In this document: in pieces, positions 47,922 through 59,594 of the stretch
How the letters are laid out: each line of letters starts with the position of its first letter
Position numbering within the stretch: the first letter of the stretch is position 1
Assembly: GCA_002633005.1 (NCBI GenBank)
Contig: NMRA01000353.1
Coordinates: 9,625 to 73,624, forward strand
DNA length: 64,000 nucleotides
Source of the DNA: Phoronis australis
Taxonomy: Eukaryota > Phoronida > Phoronidae
Direction: 5' to 3'
The notes under the pieces: model-generated
Database searches by the model: none
What the model was told of the DNA's origin: nothing
Seen by the model: only the letters and a program-made list of their open reading frames with translations
Position numbers and translations under genes: made by a program

Positions 47922-48689
47922 CTGCAAGATGTGACAATATGTATACATTACTTTAGTAAACATCAAAATGTCGAATTGAAAAAATTACTGATTTACCAAG
48001 AGTGTCTCGGCCAAATTAATTGAGGGTTTGCAATGACCTCAGTTTTCGAGAAGACTGATTGTTGAGCAGCGACCTGTTTAAAACAGAACAAAAATGAAAC
48101 TAAATTCCAAAAAACAAGCTTTGAAACATCACATAAATAGTAAAGATATTTACTTTTCATACAAATGAATACTGCTACACCCAGGGCAGTGGCAGATCAT
48201 GCCTGGGGGATATATATATAGGAATGGACATACTTAGTTTGATTTGCTGACACCTGATTCATTGATGGAGGGGTCTGTTTTGTTAATAATCGTGAATATT
48301 ACAGTAAACATTTTTAAAAACTTCTCCATATCCGATGCCTTCTATACTCTTTAGAAACTTTACCAGACGGTTCCTTCCCAAGTCAACTCGCACCCAAGCC
48401 ATGTACCAATTTTCACAAATAACAGCAACATTAGGTACATAGGCATGAAAGCATTGACTTACACAAACTAAACCTGGTTAGAAAAACGTGTGTACATTGC
48501 TCTGGGTCCAAGTTGACTTGGCCCTAGAGTATGAAAATGAAGTGACCTGTTTTATAACCCATGGAATTCCCTCCGGCCCCCAGGTAAGAAAGTCTAAGTT
48601 GCAAAATTGCAATTCTTTTTTCCTCTTGTTTACACTACACAGTTGAGTATTGGGAGGTGGTTCTCATTCTTTCCCATGCATACATTTAT

Positions 48690-48832
48690 TCACTCACTAG
48701 TAAGACTGAGCTCAGGGGAGTAGGAGACAACTTCGTACAATGCCCAATTGTCTGCCAGTGAAAGCCAGGATTCGAACCCGAGTCTCACAAACAAGAGTCC
48801 GGGGCCCAAACCAATGCGCCACTGTCTACAAA
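48690..48832 (-). repeat. Second tRNA-derived SINE, in the intron of the P2X7-type gene
   Basis: On the minus strand AGTGGCGCATTGGTTTGGGC (A box) and ACTCGGGTTCGAATCCTGGC (B box) have tRNA-like spacing. The body differs from the SINE at 45.6 kb. Stem pairing is incomplete, so it is a retroposon and not a tRNA gene. Confidence 0.65.
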
Positions 48833-49043
48833 TAATGAAAGACCACACATTGTTGAGTGATTTGCGTAAGTGCAACGAGTCCCATTTTTTATCACTGAAA
48901 CTGGTACTTATCCACGGCTGAAAAATGATTCATCAGTGGGGACGAGAGCGCCTGGGAGTGACCGGTAAAGCTACTGAACTTAAAATTAAAAAAGACCAAG
49001 TAGTAATTTGCGGTAGTATGATGCATATTTATAATATTCTTAC

Positions 49044-49312
49044 CAGTCACTAACATTCTGTCGCAACTCCTGCGCGTTGATATTCACTGCACGAACCGGC
49101 TGGGGCTGGATCGTCGACAACCGGAGCAAGGGGATCGAGGGAAAACGGTTCTACTAGAGAGAAGGTGTGAGCACAAATTGTTCCTATGGGGTCTATCGCC
49201 TCCTCCTCCACATCCAAAACGTCAGAATCGTCTGAAAACTCCACCTGACCCTCCCTGTATCTTTCAAAATATTCTAATCTTCATCTACGCTGCTGTACTC
49301 ACTGGGATCCAT
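49044..49312 (-). pseudogene. First exon of the P2X7-type gene, with two frame changes
   Basis: The minus strand starts MDPSEYSSVDE at 49312, changes frame near 49275, continues EFSDDSDVLDVEEEAIDP, an acidic N-terminal stretch usual in this family, and changes frame again near 49090 to read NAQELRQNVSDW before a consensus donor (ACTG|GTAAGA). The final R-x-N-x-x-D-W joined to C-T-C-D-N-C reproduces the family pattern at this junction. The two one-base shifts mean decay or uncorrected sequence errors. The start codon lies 10 bp from the conserved 25-bp motif. Confidence 0.65.
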
Positions 49313-49321
49313 ATTGTTTTC

Positions 49322-49346
49322 TTTGTGTTCCCCAACACCACGTCAC
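49322..49346 (-). promoter_or_regulatory. 25-bp subterminal motif, right copy
   Basis: Inverted copy of 44717-44741, differing at one base (GTGACG against GTGACA at its start). It lies just upstream of the P2X7-type start codon and about 200 bp inside the right terminal repeat. Confidence 0.7.
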
Positions 49347-49551
49347 AGATGTGTAACGAAGGAAAATGGCGCCGTTTCTATTTTCCGTTTTAACAATGGC
49401 GTTACAACGCCACGGCAACAAATATGTAAATAACTTTTTATAGCGACGTACAATTCAGTTAATGTTAAGAATATAGCAAGAATAAATATAAACACGAATT
49501 TAGAGCATATTGTTGTTCAGATTGGTTGAGACCTTGCAATTTACACTTTAA

Positions 49552-50039
49552 CGTAGGTAGACGACAATACGCAGCATTAACAGCATCATTTTCGTATTAA
49601 AGCAATTCAAGTCATTGTTCCCAAATCTTCTTGTCCGAACTCACTTTTTCCGGATGAACCGGTACTCTCCTGTGTAGTAATAGCTGGCCGTTATCAGCGT
49701 ATGTAAAACGACGACTGGAGTCTGACATATAACGCATGTATTCCACTTGGCTAGTGATAGAGAATCACTACGCGATACTACTACATCCCTCCTGTCACAA
49801 AAGTAAAGAGTGACAAACTATGAACCCTAACGAACATAACTGGCTTAGTCTAATAGAAACCACAGTGTATGTTATTAGTGAATGTTTCTAATAAATGTCA
49901 CTGATCATAATCACACAAAGTCCTTGAATCGTTCGGGTCGGGAAGTCTTTCTTCCTGATCTCCTGGGTGCGTTCAGCTGAACGGTAGTGGTGGTAGTGGT
50001 GGTAGGTTTGTCCTTGTCAACTGCTGGAACTGCATACAT
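49552..50039 (-). mobile_element. Gypsy-like LTR element relic: pol tail, polypurine tract, LTR start
   Basis: On the minus strand a frame from about 50039 ends NAPRRSGRKTSRPERFKDFV at 49911. R-R-S-x-R-x-x-R-x-P-x-R-x is the usual closing sequence of LTR-element polyproteins. About 115 bp later comes ACAGGAGGGA, a polypurine tract, directly followed by TGTAGTAGTATCGC at 49785, which would open the 3' LTR. The LTR seems cut by the TTAA element at 49551. The rest of pol is absent upstream. Confidence 0.5.
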
Positions 50040-53000
50040 CGTATTGAGAGGGCTGGCAAGATTGAGGTTGCTTTCAGAATATTGAGTACTGTGTGAGGTT
50101 TACCGTTGTTCTGGTTTCAGCTATTTTATTAAAAATCTTATAAATAATTGTACAAGCCACTTACCTCTTTTTGCAGTGTCGGCTGGAAGCGACGATATTC
50201 CAAACAAAATCATACTCGGGGCAGCCTTTGCAGTGATGGCGATGATCTCCACCATTTAAAGCTGTGAAGTCATCAGAGACAAGCTCTGTAGCAATTTTTA
50301 GTTTTAACATCCCAGCTGATTTTCTACACTACAACCATCGCGAAGGAGAAACCCATGAACTCCAAAGTTAAAACAATATTATTTTTTCAATTCTCCGCAA
50401 AATGTTCCAGTTGCATGATGACTTGATAACCTAACATGTCTTTTTCATCAATCAGGTTTTATTTTTACATGCCTGATGATGTTCAATCGTTACTTGGTTG
50501 ATAATTAGATTTTACTGAGTTTTGCTTGTTACTTCTTTGGGCTTGGCCAACTGATTTGTAGTCGGCAACGGTAGCGGAGGCAGACCATAAAGTACTTTAA
50601 TGTTAAAACAGCATCATTTTCTAGTGTTTTGAGAACATAACGTTGTTTTTCGTGAACTGTATCGTGTTTTACATACAAAATTCATATATTTTGTTTATGT
50701 CAGGTTCATTCATTATTTTTTTGATTAACTGTTAGTTGTTAATATTCGTTTATTGTTTGTTTGATGAAGGTGTTGTTTTTGATATTTACTGTGTTTATTT
50801 TGCTTGTTAGTCATCTGGACATTCCATTTGATTTGTGGCATTGCATTACCGCAATCCTCGCAAAGGCTCACAATAAAGTACTCCATTGCTAAAACCGAAT
50901 CGTTTTCTAGTGTTGAGGAAAATACGTAGTGCTTTGAGAAACTAACGTTTGTTTTTGATGAACCGGGATTTGTTTTTCACATCCGTGTTGTAATTTGTTG
51001 TTATGATGTTGAAATGTTACTTGTTTGATGAGCACGTTAATTGTTATTACAGTTCACACTAAGTGTTTTGCTTATTATTCTGCTAGTTTTTCGGGTAATT
51101 CTTTTTTCATTATGTTGTCTTCGCTTGAAATTTCATTGTTGGGTCTTTTGCTGGATGGTTTCTTGTACTTAACAGTTTATGCTGCTATTCCTACAAGCGT
51201 TGTAACCACTGTTCTGTTGAAAAGTTGTAATAAAAATAAATGGAAACACAATTTTCAGAGTGGTTTTGCGAAGCTCGAGATTTCATGAAGATAATCCGCC
51301 AGATGTACCCGGACAACACGTTGTATATATAACTAAGGTTAACTTACGAGCAATGAGCTGTAACTGTTGAAGGTCATTGGTACAAGGAAACTTTTTGTCT
51401 GAGTCTGTCCAAGTTCAGTCGACGCATGTATTCGCATGGTGGCATTATAGCTTTCGGAAAACGAACTGGGATTTTTCCGATTTTTCAAGAAGATTTAATT
51501 AAAGCTTGCTTTGAAAGTGACTACATTGTGAACAAGATTGAACCTTTTTTGTATCATTGCATAACACCACCGTGAACTCAATATCATAAAAACTAAATTA
51601 CAAAAGAACAGAGACTTCAATTGAAAGTGAACTCCACGGACTTGAGTGTGACAAAAGAAAGCACCGAACTCCAGAGTGGAGTTTCCACCAATATGCAAGC
51701 TTCATGTTCAATCTCGTGCCATGTTGGCGCTTCTCTGATATCCCAAAAGTGCAGAGAGCTACATCTTGTCAGCAACTGAGTTGTCACAACTGTCACACAC
51801 ACAGCTCTATTGTTTAACATATATACCATATTCCATGGAAAACCAGCAGTAATGTCGCACGACTTATCGACCTAAAGGAGGATGAATAATGCTGTGATTG
51901 GTTGTATCTATTCTGCGTAATATGAATCGACCAATCAATTATCATTACTGGAGATCAGCGAATTAAAAGTATACCAAACCCGGTTTTGGCATATTACCAG
52001 ATACTGGAAACGACCTTCCCATCAATTCTTCATCAATAAAATAATTCTCTGTAGTCATCGACAAACCTCAACAGTTCGGAAATAACTTTGAGAACTCCGC
52101 ACAAAGGCGGACAAGCGTGACCTACGCTTTAGACGTGTTGCTGTAGGGAAAGGCCACCCAACCATAATATTCAATGTATGACACAGAGAATATGAGTTTT
52201 TAGTTAAATCATGCGTTTTACTACTTTACTACTCATGTGGGACGCAAATAACGCATGCGTCGACAAAACGGGTTTGTTGTCCATTTAACATATCGACAGA
52301 TAGATTTTGCGGGTGTTGTAATTTGACTGCTGGTCGACTGGTGGGATTTATTTGGTATTTTGATACACAAGTGGAGATTTTAAGCACTTCAAAGACCCAA
52401 GGAAATGTATGTTTCTGAGAAGCTCTGCTACAATGCACAATAATAAGAATTGAGCATAGTACACATATACACACATATAGGCCTATATATATATATATAT
52501 ATATGTGATATGTATGTGTATAGGTTTGAATATCCCCTATAAGAGTGTAAATACGGGCATTCAATAATACGCCGTGAAATATGAAAAAGTAGAGGTCATA
52601 TTTCGTGGTTGGTATCTGTACATTTTCCTGATAGAATGAATTCGAAATTCGCGTGTACAACTGCAATTTTTCCCTAAGCTCAGTCATTTGGGTTACCTGA
52701 AATACTCATTCAAGGCGTCCTTCTTGAAAAAGTAGTTTCACTGGTGTAAAAGCTAAAAACTTTTAAACTCGATGAAAATTCCGACGGACAGTCATCAGGC
52801 GGCTGTTTAAAGAGGACTGAAACGCGACAAACAGACTAAATTGCATCATTGAAAGTGGTTCTCTGCTACTGAAGCAGAATTCAACCTGCTCACCAAGTGT
52901 TTTTAGGGTTTGTTCGTAAAGATTTTTAATTTGTTTTGATATCAAAGCATTTTTTAATTTCGATTTTCATAAAAACTGATTCAACTGCTCGCCACTTCGT

Positions 53001-54600
53001 CGATTTTTCTCCCACAAGGCAAAGCACGTCTCCTTATTCGGTATACCAAGACATAGACCTTTACTTGTGACCTTTGACCTCAAGTCACTTTACGCAACTG
53101 ACAGTGAGTGCATGCGCGCATTTATCATAACTGGTAACCACAATTTTTTCCTCTGCGCGTATTTCAAAAATTGTGAATTTTGTGAATTTTTCTGGAAATT
53201 TCCTCACAGAGGAATGTGCATTACTCTGTACTAGACGTTGTGAGACAGTACTTGTGTCATGAATTGTTTAAAAGATATTTTGACGAGCTTTTGCGCTACA
53301 CGCCTCCAGCCATGCTAGTTTTAATCTAGGCAATCATATATTGCTTAGTACATAGCGTCTCCAACAAAACCTGCCACAATCTAATTGAATGGATACATAC
53401 AGAGCATCTAATTGAGAAATAAGGTATTCACAGGAACATGTAAATTACTATCTAGTATGTTTTTTCTTGACAAAGTTGTCTGCTCGCACCGTTCCTCGAC
53501 TCCCTTTAGATGCGTAGCATAAACTCTGCTTTAGATTTGCTTTACAGTTCTTACCTCAAGTTTTCCAAATCAGTACAGTTTCCACCGCTATTTACTAGTG
53601 TTTTGGTCGACATGGAGGCTACTTGCTACTTCCATTAGAGAAGTTAAGACGTAATTACACCTAGAAAACTAAGAGTTCCATCGAAGCTAAAACGACACAG
53701 TTCTTCAGTTAATGCTCCAATTTTTATATTCCGGAATGGGTTTTTTCTAAGTTGCTGACAAACTTATGTTATCATTGCATGGTTCATTGTTTTAACTTGA
53801 GTATTTCTGAATCACAAAATGACAATTCTTACAAATTTATTGCCGGTACAAAATAAAACTTCACGAGTTATTCAGGGATACTCTTGTCGCTTAACCGACG
53901 CGGGTGTGCTTGACATATATACATTGTATGACGTCAAAGGACAGAAAGACAAAGTACATATTAACTAGACATTGGCGCCTTCCAAATAAGTTCAAATATA
54001 CATGTATGTCATCAATAGGTTATCTACATTCACACCCCTGCGATACATTGTCTTGAATTCATTATTATACATATACATTTGCAAGCTGGGTATACATCAG
54101 TGCGTACAGACGAATGGCATTGCATATACATTTGAAATTTGTTAAACACAGCGATTCATTTGTTTTTTCATGGCCTTGTGAGAGATCTTCAAAAGTAGAA
54201 GGAAGGCTAAAGGCAACGTTTGCTGCCTCGCTGGTTTAATTTTACTCAACAATAAAGTCAAGTATCAGTTGACTGGAAAAATGACGGCGGATGAATGGTT
54301 ACTGATAATTATGCGCTTCATTGAGCGATCCCGGCCGAAACAGATCAGCTAGTTCTAAGAATGTCTCAATTTTTTGTGCAAAAATGGCAGAAATCGAGAG
54401 CGATTACGTCAGTAAGTTAGGGAAGCTCATCTCATGTTTTCTCTGTCCGAATATAATCCGATGGCTATCTACAGCAACGCTGTTCAATTGTATATGGAAG
54501 TTCAAATTGTTAATGACCAAGTAGACCATAAGTAAAACTATCTTCTCTGGGAAGAGTTCGTCACAGTTTCGTTTTCGCTTGGTTTGTCTTTCATGGTTGC
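50040..54600. other. Gene-free stretch with a diverged repeat and minor motifs
   Basis: About 50440-51010 contains two diverged copies, 285 bp apart, of a block with ATAAAGTACT and TTTTCTAGTGTT. A (TA)n run lies at 52484-52505. A perfect DR1 nuclear-receptor half-site pair, TGACCTTTGACCT, is at 53068-53080, with no gene nearby to give it meaning. No exon is recognised. Confidence 0.4.
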
Positions 54601-55024
54601 TTCTTACAGTTTAGCATAGTCTCCGCGCGAGACGAGACAGCTGTTGGGACCGAGAAAGCCGGATGTATATGTCTCCCCCAAACAGCACTGGTTCCGCGTT
54701 CCCGTCGAGCCATACCGCCATCATATTAGCTAGCTAGTGTTTTTAGTTCGTTTGTATGTATACAGGTGATGGCCGCACCTTAATTGTTTTCATTTATTCA
54801 TTTTTTGCATTTGTTTGATTTTTTTTATTACGGCCGGTTGGGCAGGACTGTGTAAGTTGTTCGATTCACTGCATGGTGTTTGGATAGTTTTCTTTGTGTC
54901 GTTATTAGTTTGATTTTGATATCGATATGTTTAAGTCGTTTGAAGTTCACCCCTGTTTGTTTTATTTTTTTATTATCAGCATGCACGACGGGTACGTGAC
55001 ATGATCTGAGGCAGCTAGGGGGAG

Positions 55025-56150
55025 TGTAACAGGAGTGCCCTGGACATGATTATGTAAATAAGATATATGCGCCCTCTAGTGGTCAAGCTGTGTATTACGT
55101 ATGGAATTTTCCTGTGATTCTTGGGTCCTTTGCATGGATGGCCAAATATGGTCAGAACGTAGGAGTTATGGGCCTTGCCCGTCAGATCGTGTCTGATTGG
55201 TTGAAGTTGTGTACTTATAAGCTTTGTCTCTGTCAGAGCACTAAGGGTTCGGGCCCTGCGCTACTGGTAACTGTTCCGAAGGGGCGACGGGGCAGTATAA
55301 AGACAACCAAATTTCGTGACAACCTGCTACCGGAGCACTGAGGGTTCGGGCCCTGTGCCACTGGTAACTGTTCCGAAGGGGCGTCGGGGCAGTATAAAGA
55401 CAACGAAGAAAAAAAATGTCCCGACGGGACAGTATAAAGACAAGCAATCAGTAGCATGACAGCTGTTGCCAACCGTGAACAAGCCGGCTTCATGTGAATC
55501 AAACCTCTACGATGTCAATAACGCTGTTGCCATCCAGCCAGCGTCTCGTCTCCAGAAGAAGATCAAGCACACCACCTCTACCACCACCGGTCTACCAGGT
55601 CCTGCCCTCGATCCGCGTCCACACCAACCACAGCAAGGACAGAAGGCGAGATCCTCCGATCTCGCGAAACTGTCTGAGGGCTTCGCCCTCATCTACTCTC
55701 ATCATTCACACGAGGAGTCCAATCGGAGGAGTTCAAGAAGTAAACACTTACACCGTCACTCACACCAAATTGCAACTATTTGTGCAGCTTTCGGGCTCCC
55801 CGGCCGAACTTGGTTGCCAATAGTTTAGCCCCAGCAATTCTCGGACTCCTCCCGAGCTTGACTGCTCTCACCTTTCGGACCTGAATAACCAAATTGCCAT
55901 TTCTTGCACACACACACAACTATTAATCAGCGACTGGCCTTCCCGTGTATTAGAACTGTATAGATCACAACGCGACACTAAATCATGGAACAACTGGATT
56001 GCTTGTAAGTGTGAAATATTATATTTATATATTCTTACAATAAACCTATGTATTATTCACCAACTTTTAGTTTTCAATATCGGGCGTCAGTCCGCACCGG
56101 GCTCGTAAAATCGGGGCGCCTTGGTCGTAGATACCGCGCGCCTCGTTACA
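55025..56150 (+). mobile_element. LTR of a second LTR retrotransposon (solo or 3' LTR), 1.1 kb
   Basis: The segment begins TGTAACAGGAGTGCC and ends CTCGTTACA, so its ends form the inverted TGTAAC/GTTACA pair. A purine-rich GGCAGCTAGGGGGAG just upstream fits a polypurine tract. Inside are three TATAAAG boxes (55296, 55393, 55433), and AATAAA near 56040 as a polyadenylation signal. No matching LTR or target duplication was found in the window. The open frames at 55466-55828 show no known domain. Confidence 0.5.
55236..55440. repeat. 97-bp tandem duplication carrying repeated TATA boxes in the LTR
   Basis: GAGCACTRAGGGTTCGGGCC opens both copies at 55236 and 55333. Each includes CTGGTAACTGTTCCGAAGGG and GGGGCAGTATAAAGACAAC. 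A third GGGACAGTATAAAGACAA follows at 55427. Duplication of a promoter block would give the LTR three core promoters. Confidence 0.8.
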
Positions 56151-56203
56151 CAGGAAAACCCCCGGGCATGATCCTACCTAGGTACGGGATTCCTCCTCGC
56201 AAG

Positions 56204-56895
56204 TAGAGAGAAAGAGAGAGAGAGAGAGAAAGAGCGGCACAGAGGGTGTCAGGTTTATTAACATAAGTAATATTAGCTCATAATACAATTTACAGAGTAC
56301 AATACAACAAACAAAAACATGATCACAAGCCGCAAAGTATAGGCCATATGTGCGCAAGCCTGTGACTGACGGGCGACTCATATATGAAGTAAATTTAATT
56401 GCAATTCATTTATCAATGTCTAACAGAACAATGACAATTGACCAAAATTGTTAAATTATCACACACTTAGAGAACTTCTCAGTATTTTGAGGCTTATTTT
56501 ACAGCTGTGCTTTACTGTCTTCGTTACTGAGGGAAGAAATGTCACGGGCCCGGGAAGTTATTTTATGCCTTAGACATAAAATAACTTCCTCTCAATACCG
56601 CGCATGCGCAACAGGGTCGGAGTGGGAAGAAATATTCACGGGGAAGAAATTTTACGTGACACCAGAAATACGTGACACCGGAAAGGCTCGCTCACACCAA
56701 ACAGTCGAATAACAATGCAATGGCGGAAATAATTCTTTATTTTGATACATAAAGGAGACGACAAATACGGATTTTCTCATCTACAAGGATTATAATTACT
56801 ATTTTTAAGAACTTAGTCCTAACTGCTACAAAACTCATTCAAATTACAACAATGACGAAACGTTTTTCTGCGGGTTTTTTGCGCGGATACTGTAG
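56204..56895. other. GA microsatellite, hairpin and gene-free sequence
   Basis: A (GA)n run covers about 56204-56235. GGAAGTTATTTTATG (56553-56567) is perfectly inverted at 56575-56589 with a 7-base loop. GGGAAGAAAT is repeated directly near 56531, 56625 and 56641. No gene is recognised before the LTR at 56896. Confidence 0.5.
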
Positions 56896-57131
56896 TGAAA
56901 ACCTCTTTCAAACACAACTCTGTGTTACGGTTTTACGTGGGTTTATTCTAGAGATCTACAAGATACATCTATCTATTCACTATGCTGTCTAACCCTCAAC
57001 TGAAAACTTGTTTGTCAGAACTAAAGATCATATGCTCATGAGTCACTCAGATTTCAGAGATTCTAGATACCAGTGCCGTATAAGGTTATGTTTTGGACTC
57101 TGCAAGTTTAATGAAAACCACGAACATAACA
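56896..57131 (-). mobile_element. 3' LTR of the Ty3/Gypsy element
   Basis: Read on the minus strand it starts TGTTATGTTCGTGG and ends GGTTTTCA. It matches the 5' LTR at 62557-62820 closely except for a missing block of roughly 28 bp. A polypurine tract (AGAAGGGAGGA) precedes it at about 57132-57142. Flanking bases do not form a target duplication with the other LTR. Confidence 0.85.
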
Positions 57132-57437
57132 TCCTCCCTTCTCTGAAAGTTCTTACTCATGGTCCAGTGTTTATATCTCAAGTTCTCCAGTCTGTCTTCA
57201 GCCACAGTGCATATCATCCAGTGGTGTCCAGTTAAGTTAATAGAAAACAGATGTCTTCAGTTTATCATAAGACGATTTCGGCGAACAACACTTGTCGGGG
57301 TTTCAATAGAGTACGATCGCTCGTCAAGCCGTTTCAAAATAGTACCTTTGGTCCATTCTTTCTGACCAAGTGTAAAGGGTTGCAAACGCACAGAATCTCC
57401 CTCTGCCAAAACAGGCAACTCTTTTGCGGATTTGTTA

Positions 57438-58331
57438 TTAATAGTGCGCTTGTTTGTGTTGCTGACGCTTCAGGTCGCGATCTGTGTGCTTCTGACTAAC
57501 TACTTCAGGTTTGAGTAATGAAGTGGCTGTAGGCAGCAATGTTTTGGTCCTTCTACTCATCAAGCGTTGTGCGGGACTACATAACAAACCTTGGGTAGGA
57601 GTGTTTCTGTGATCTAGCATAGCTAAATAAACATCACTACCGGAATCGTTACACTTCCTGAATATGCGCTTAGCAGTTTTCACGGCAGACTCTGGTTTAC
57701 CGTTGGCTTTACTGTTGCCAGGACTGCTAGTTGCGTGAACAATATCCCATGATTTGCAAAATCTTAAAAAATCATGGCACGAATATTGCGGACCATTGTC
57801 GAACACGATGGTGTCTGGAATACCATGTCACGAGAAGTGTGCTTTGAGCTTCTCAATTACAGCTGTTGCGCTCGTGCTGTAAAGTCGATCTACTTCCCAG
57901 AAATTACTGTAATAGTCAACAACTATCAAACATTCTCTGCCATTGAATGTGAATAAATCTGTTGCAACTTTAGCCCATGATCTGTCAGGAAGATCATGAC
58001 TCATCAATGGTTCTGGGGGGTTTGCCGTCTCGAATTTTCTGCATGTGTCGCAGCCAGAGATGTAGTCTCTTATCTCTGCTGTCATATTCGGCCAGTTGAT
58101 AGATTCTCTTGCCCGTCTCAGGCATCCATCTATTCCAAGATGTGAGGAGTGAATCTTTTCTTTGAGTATACGCCTTTGGCTGGCTGGCACCACAACGCGT
58201 TCACCTCTAAAAAGTATACCATCATGTATAGCCAGCTCATCTCTGACAGAGAAATACGGTTGCGCCAGTGGTGATACTCGTGCTTTTTCGTCAGGCCAGC
58301 CTTCTTGGATGACTGATTTCAAAACAGTCAA
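57438..58331 (-). pseudogene. Ty3/Gypsy integrase domain, frameshifted
   Basis: The minus strand shows a zinc-binding H-H-C-C finger (SSHLGIDGCLRRARE, then SGCDTCRKFE), the catalytic core with KVATDLFTF, FDNGPQYSC and KPESAVKTAK giving the D, D and E residues, and a C-terminal part ending near 57438. The frame changes between 57806 and 57828, and the 58331/58344 junction also breaks the polyprotein. The enzyme would insert the element's cDNA into the genome. This copy is defective. Confidence 0.85.
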
Positions 58332-58343
58332 ACTTTGATCAGC

Positions 58344-59582
58344 CTATGTTGCTCTTCTGATTGCTTCCAGTCGCGAATCAGTTATTGTGACGAACTGTGT
58401 GGCATTCACACATTCAAACTCATTTCTGTTGTGCCACTCTGTTGTAGGCATATAGGCTCTAGATAAAGTATCAGCGAGATACATTTGCTTCCCTTGGCAG
58501 TATGTTACCACTAGATCATACTTTTGTAGTCGCATCATCATGCCTTGAAGTCGCTTCGGTGCACAGGCAAGGCTTTTCTTCATGATGCTTTCAAGTGTTT
58601 TATGATCGCTGATCACATGGGTCGTTCTCCCAAGCGTGTACTGGTGGAATTTCTCCACACTCCAGGTTATCGCGAGCATTTCTTTTTCTAGTTGGGCATA
58701 GCGCGTTTCTACGTCACTCAATGCTCTGCTCACAAATGCTAGCGGCTGACCCTCTTGAAGCAGTGCCGCTCCAAGTCCAGTCTTACTAGCGTCGCACTGG
58801 ATCGAAAGCTCTTTCGCTGGGTCATAAAATCTCAGTACAGGTGCCTCTGACACAAGTTTCTTCACTTGCGTGAGTGCACTTTCTTGTGCGTCGGACCACG
58901 TCCACGGCACATTCTTGCGTGTCAACTGCCTAATAGGTTCCATTACATCTGACAGTCTAGGTAGGAATTTAGCTAGGTAATTCACAAATCCATTCAGTCG
59001 TCTGCCTTCAATATCGGTTGGTCTTGGCATTTCTTGTACTGCTGTCACTTTCGCAGGGTCAGGCTTCAGACCACCTTGTGTGACCATGTGTCCAAGAAAA
59101 GGTACTGACTTTTGTCGTATTCACATTTTAGCTCGGTTGAGACGTATTCCAACTTCTCTGCACCCCTGAAATAGTTTTTCAAGCTTGTCGTCATGGTTCT
59201 TAGTGGCTTCTTCGTCGTTGTTTCCGGATCCATAAATCATCAGGTCATCCGCAACGCATACGACTCCTTGTAAGTCACCAACGCAGCTATACAGATGCTT
59301 TGCGAACAATTCGCTGCTGACATTTGTACCAAATGGAAGACGTAACCATCGAAATCTACCAAACGGTGTACCGAATGTTGTCAGGTAAGAAGATTCCTCA
59401 TCAAGCACCACATGCCAATAGCCGGATTTCAGGTCAACAGTCGAGATAATTCTTGCTTTCGTCAGCTCTGGCACAACATCATCAAGGGTAGGTAAGTAGA
59501 AGTGTTCTCTTTTCAGAGCCTTGTTCAAGGGTCGGGGATCTATGCATATTCTGAGATCGCCTGATTTCTTTGTCGCTACCAC
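58344..59582 (-). pseudogene. Ty3/Gypsy reverse transcriptase and RNase H, frameshifted
   Basis: RT motifs are DLRICIDPRPLNKALKRE, STVDLKSGYWHV, FGRFRWLRLPFG and the catalytic VCVADDLMIYG. After a frame change between 59121 and 59087 the connection and RNase H follow, with SIQCDASKTGLGAALLQ, FVSRALSDVETRYAQLEKE and VISDHKTLESI. Domain order RT, RNase H, integrase is that of Ty3/Gypsy. Confidence 0.85.
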
Positions 59583-59594
59583 GAGACTGTTTAC

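Larger units (their letters stand above)
44555..49551. mobile_element. TTAA-flanked transposon carrying THAP and P2X7-type-domain genes
   Basis: TTAA stands at 44555-44558 and 49548-49551. Immediately inside, both ends carry the identical 19-bp inverted repeat AGTGTAAATTGCAAGGTCT. The enclosed 4,989 bp hold a THAP zinc-finger exon reading inward from the left and a P2X7 intracellular-domain gene reading inward from the right, plus two tRNA-derived SINEs and a pogo-type MITE that landed later. TTAA target sites with THAP transposases define the Kolobok superfamily; piggyBac also uses TTAA but has no THAP domain. No DDE catalytic domain is visible, so this copy is probably non-autonomous or decayed. 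Confidence 0.8.

Noticed and set aside
47997-48073. Extra exon of the P2X7-type gene (acceptor AAACAG, donor GTAAAT, ending ...RHSW)
   Set aside because: It would also give W-C-T-C at the junction, but its start phase does not fit exon 1, and exon 1 ending SDW joins the last exon directly and matches the family pattern better.
44555-49551. piggyBac identity for the TTAA element
   Set aside because: The ends do not begin CCC/CCT and no piggyBac transposase is present; the THAP gene favours Kolobok.
52229-52687. 152-codon minus-strand open frame
   Set aside because: It runs through a TA/CA microsatellite and has low-complexity YTHTYHIYIYIYIG sequence.
53068-53080. DR1 nuclear-receptor response element as a real enhancer
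   Set aside because: The match is perfect but short, and no gene or further regulatory sequence is identifiable nearby.
55466-55828. Overlapping 120- and 109-codon open frames
   Set aside because: They lie inside a probable LTR and show no gag or other domain.
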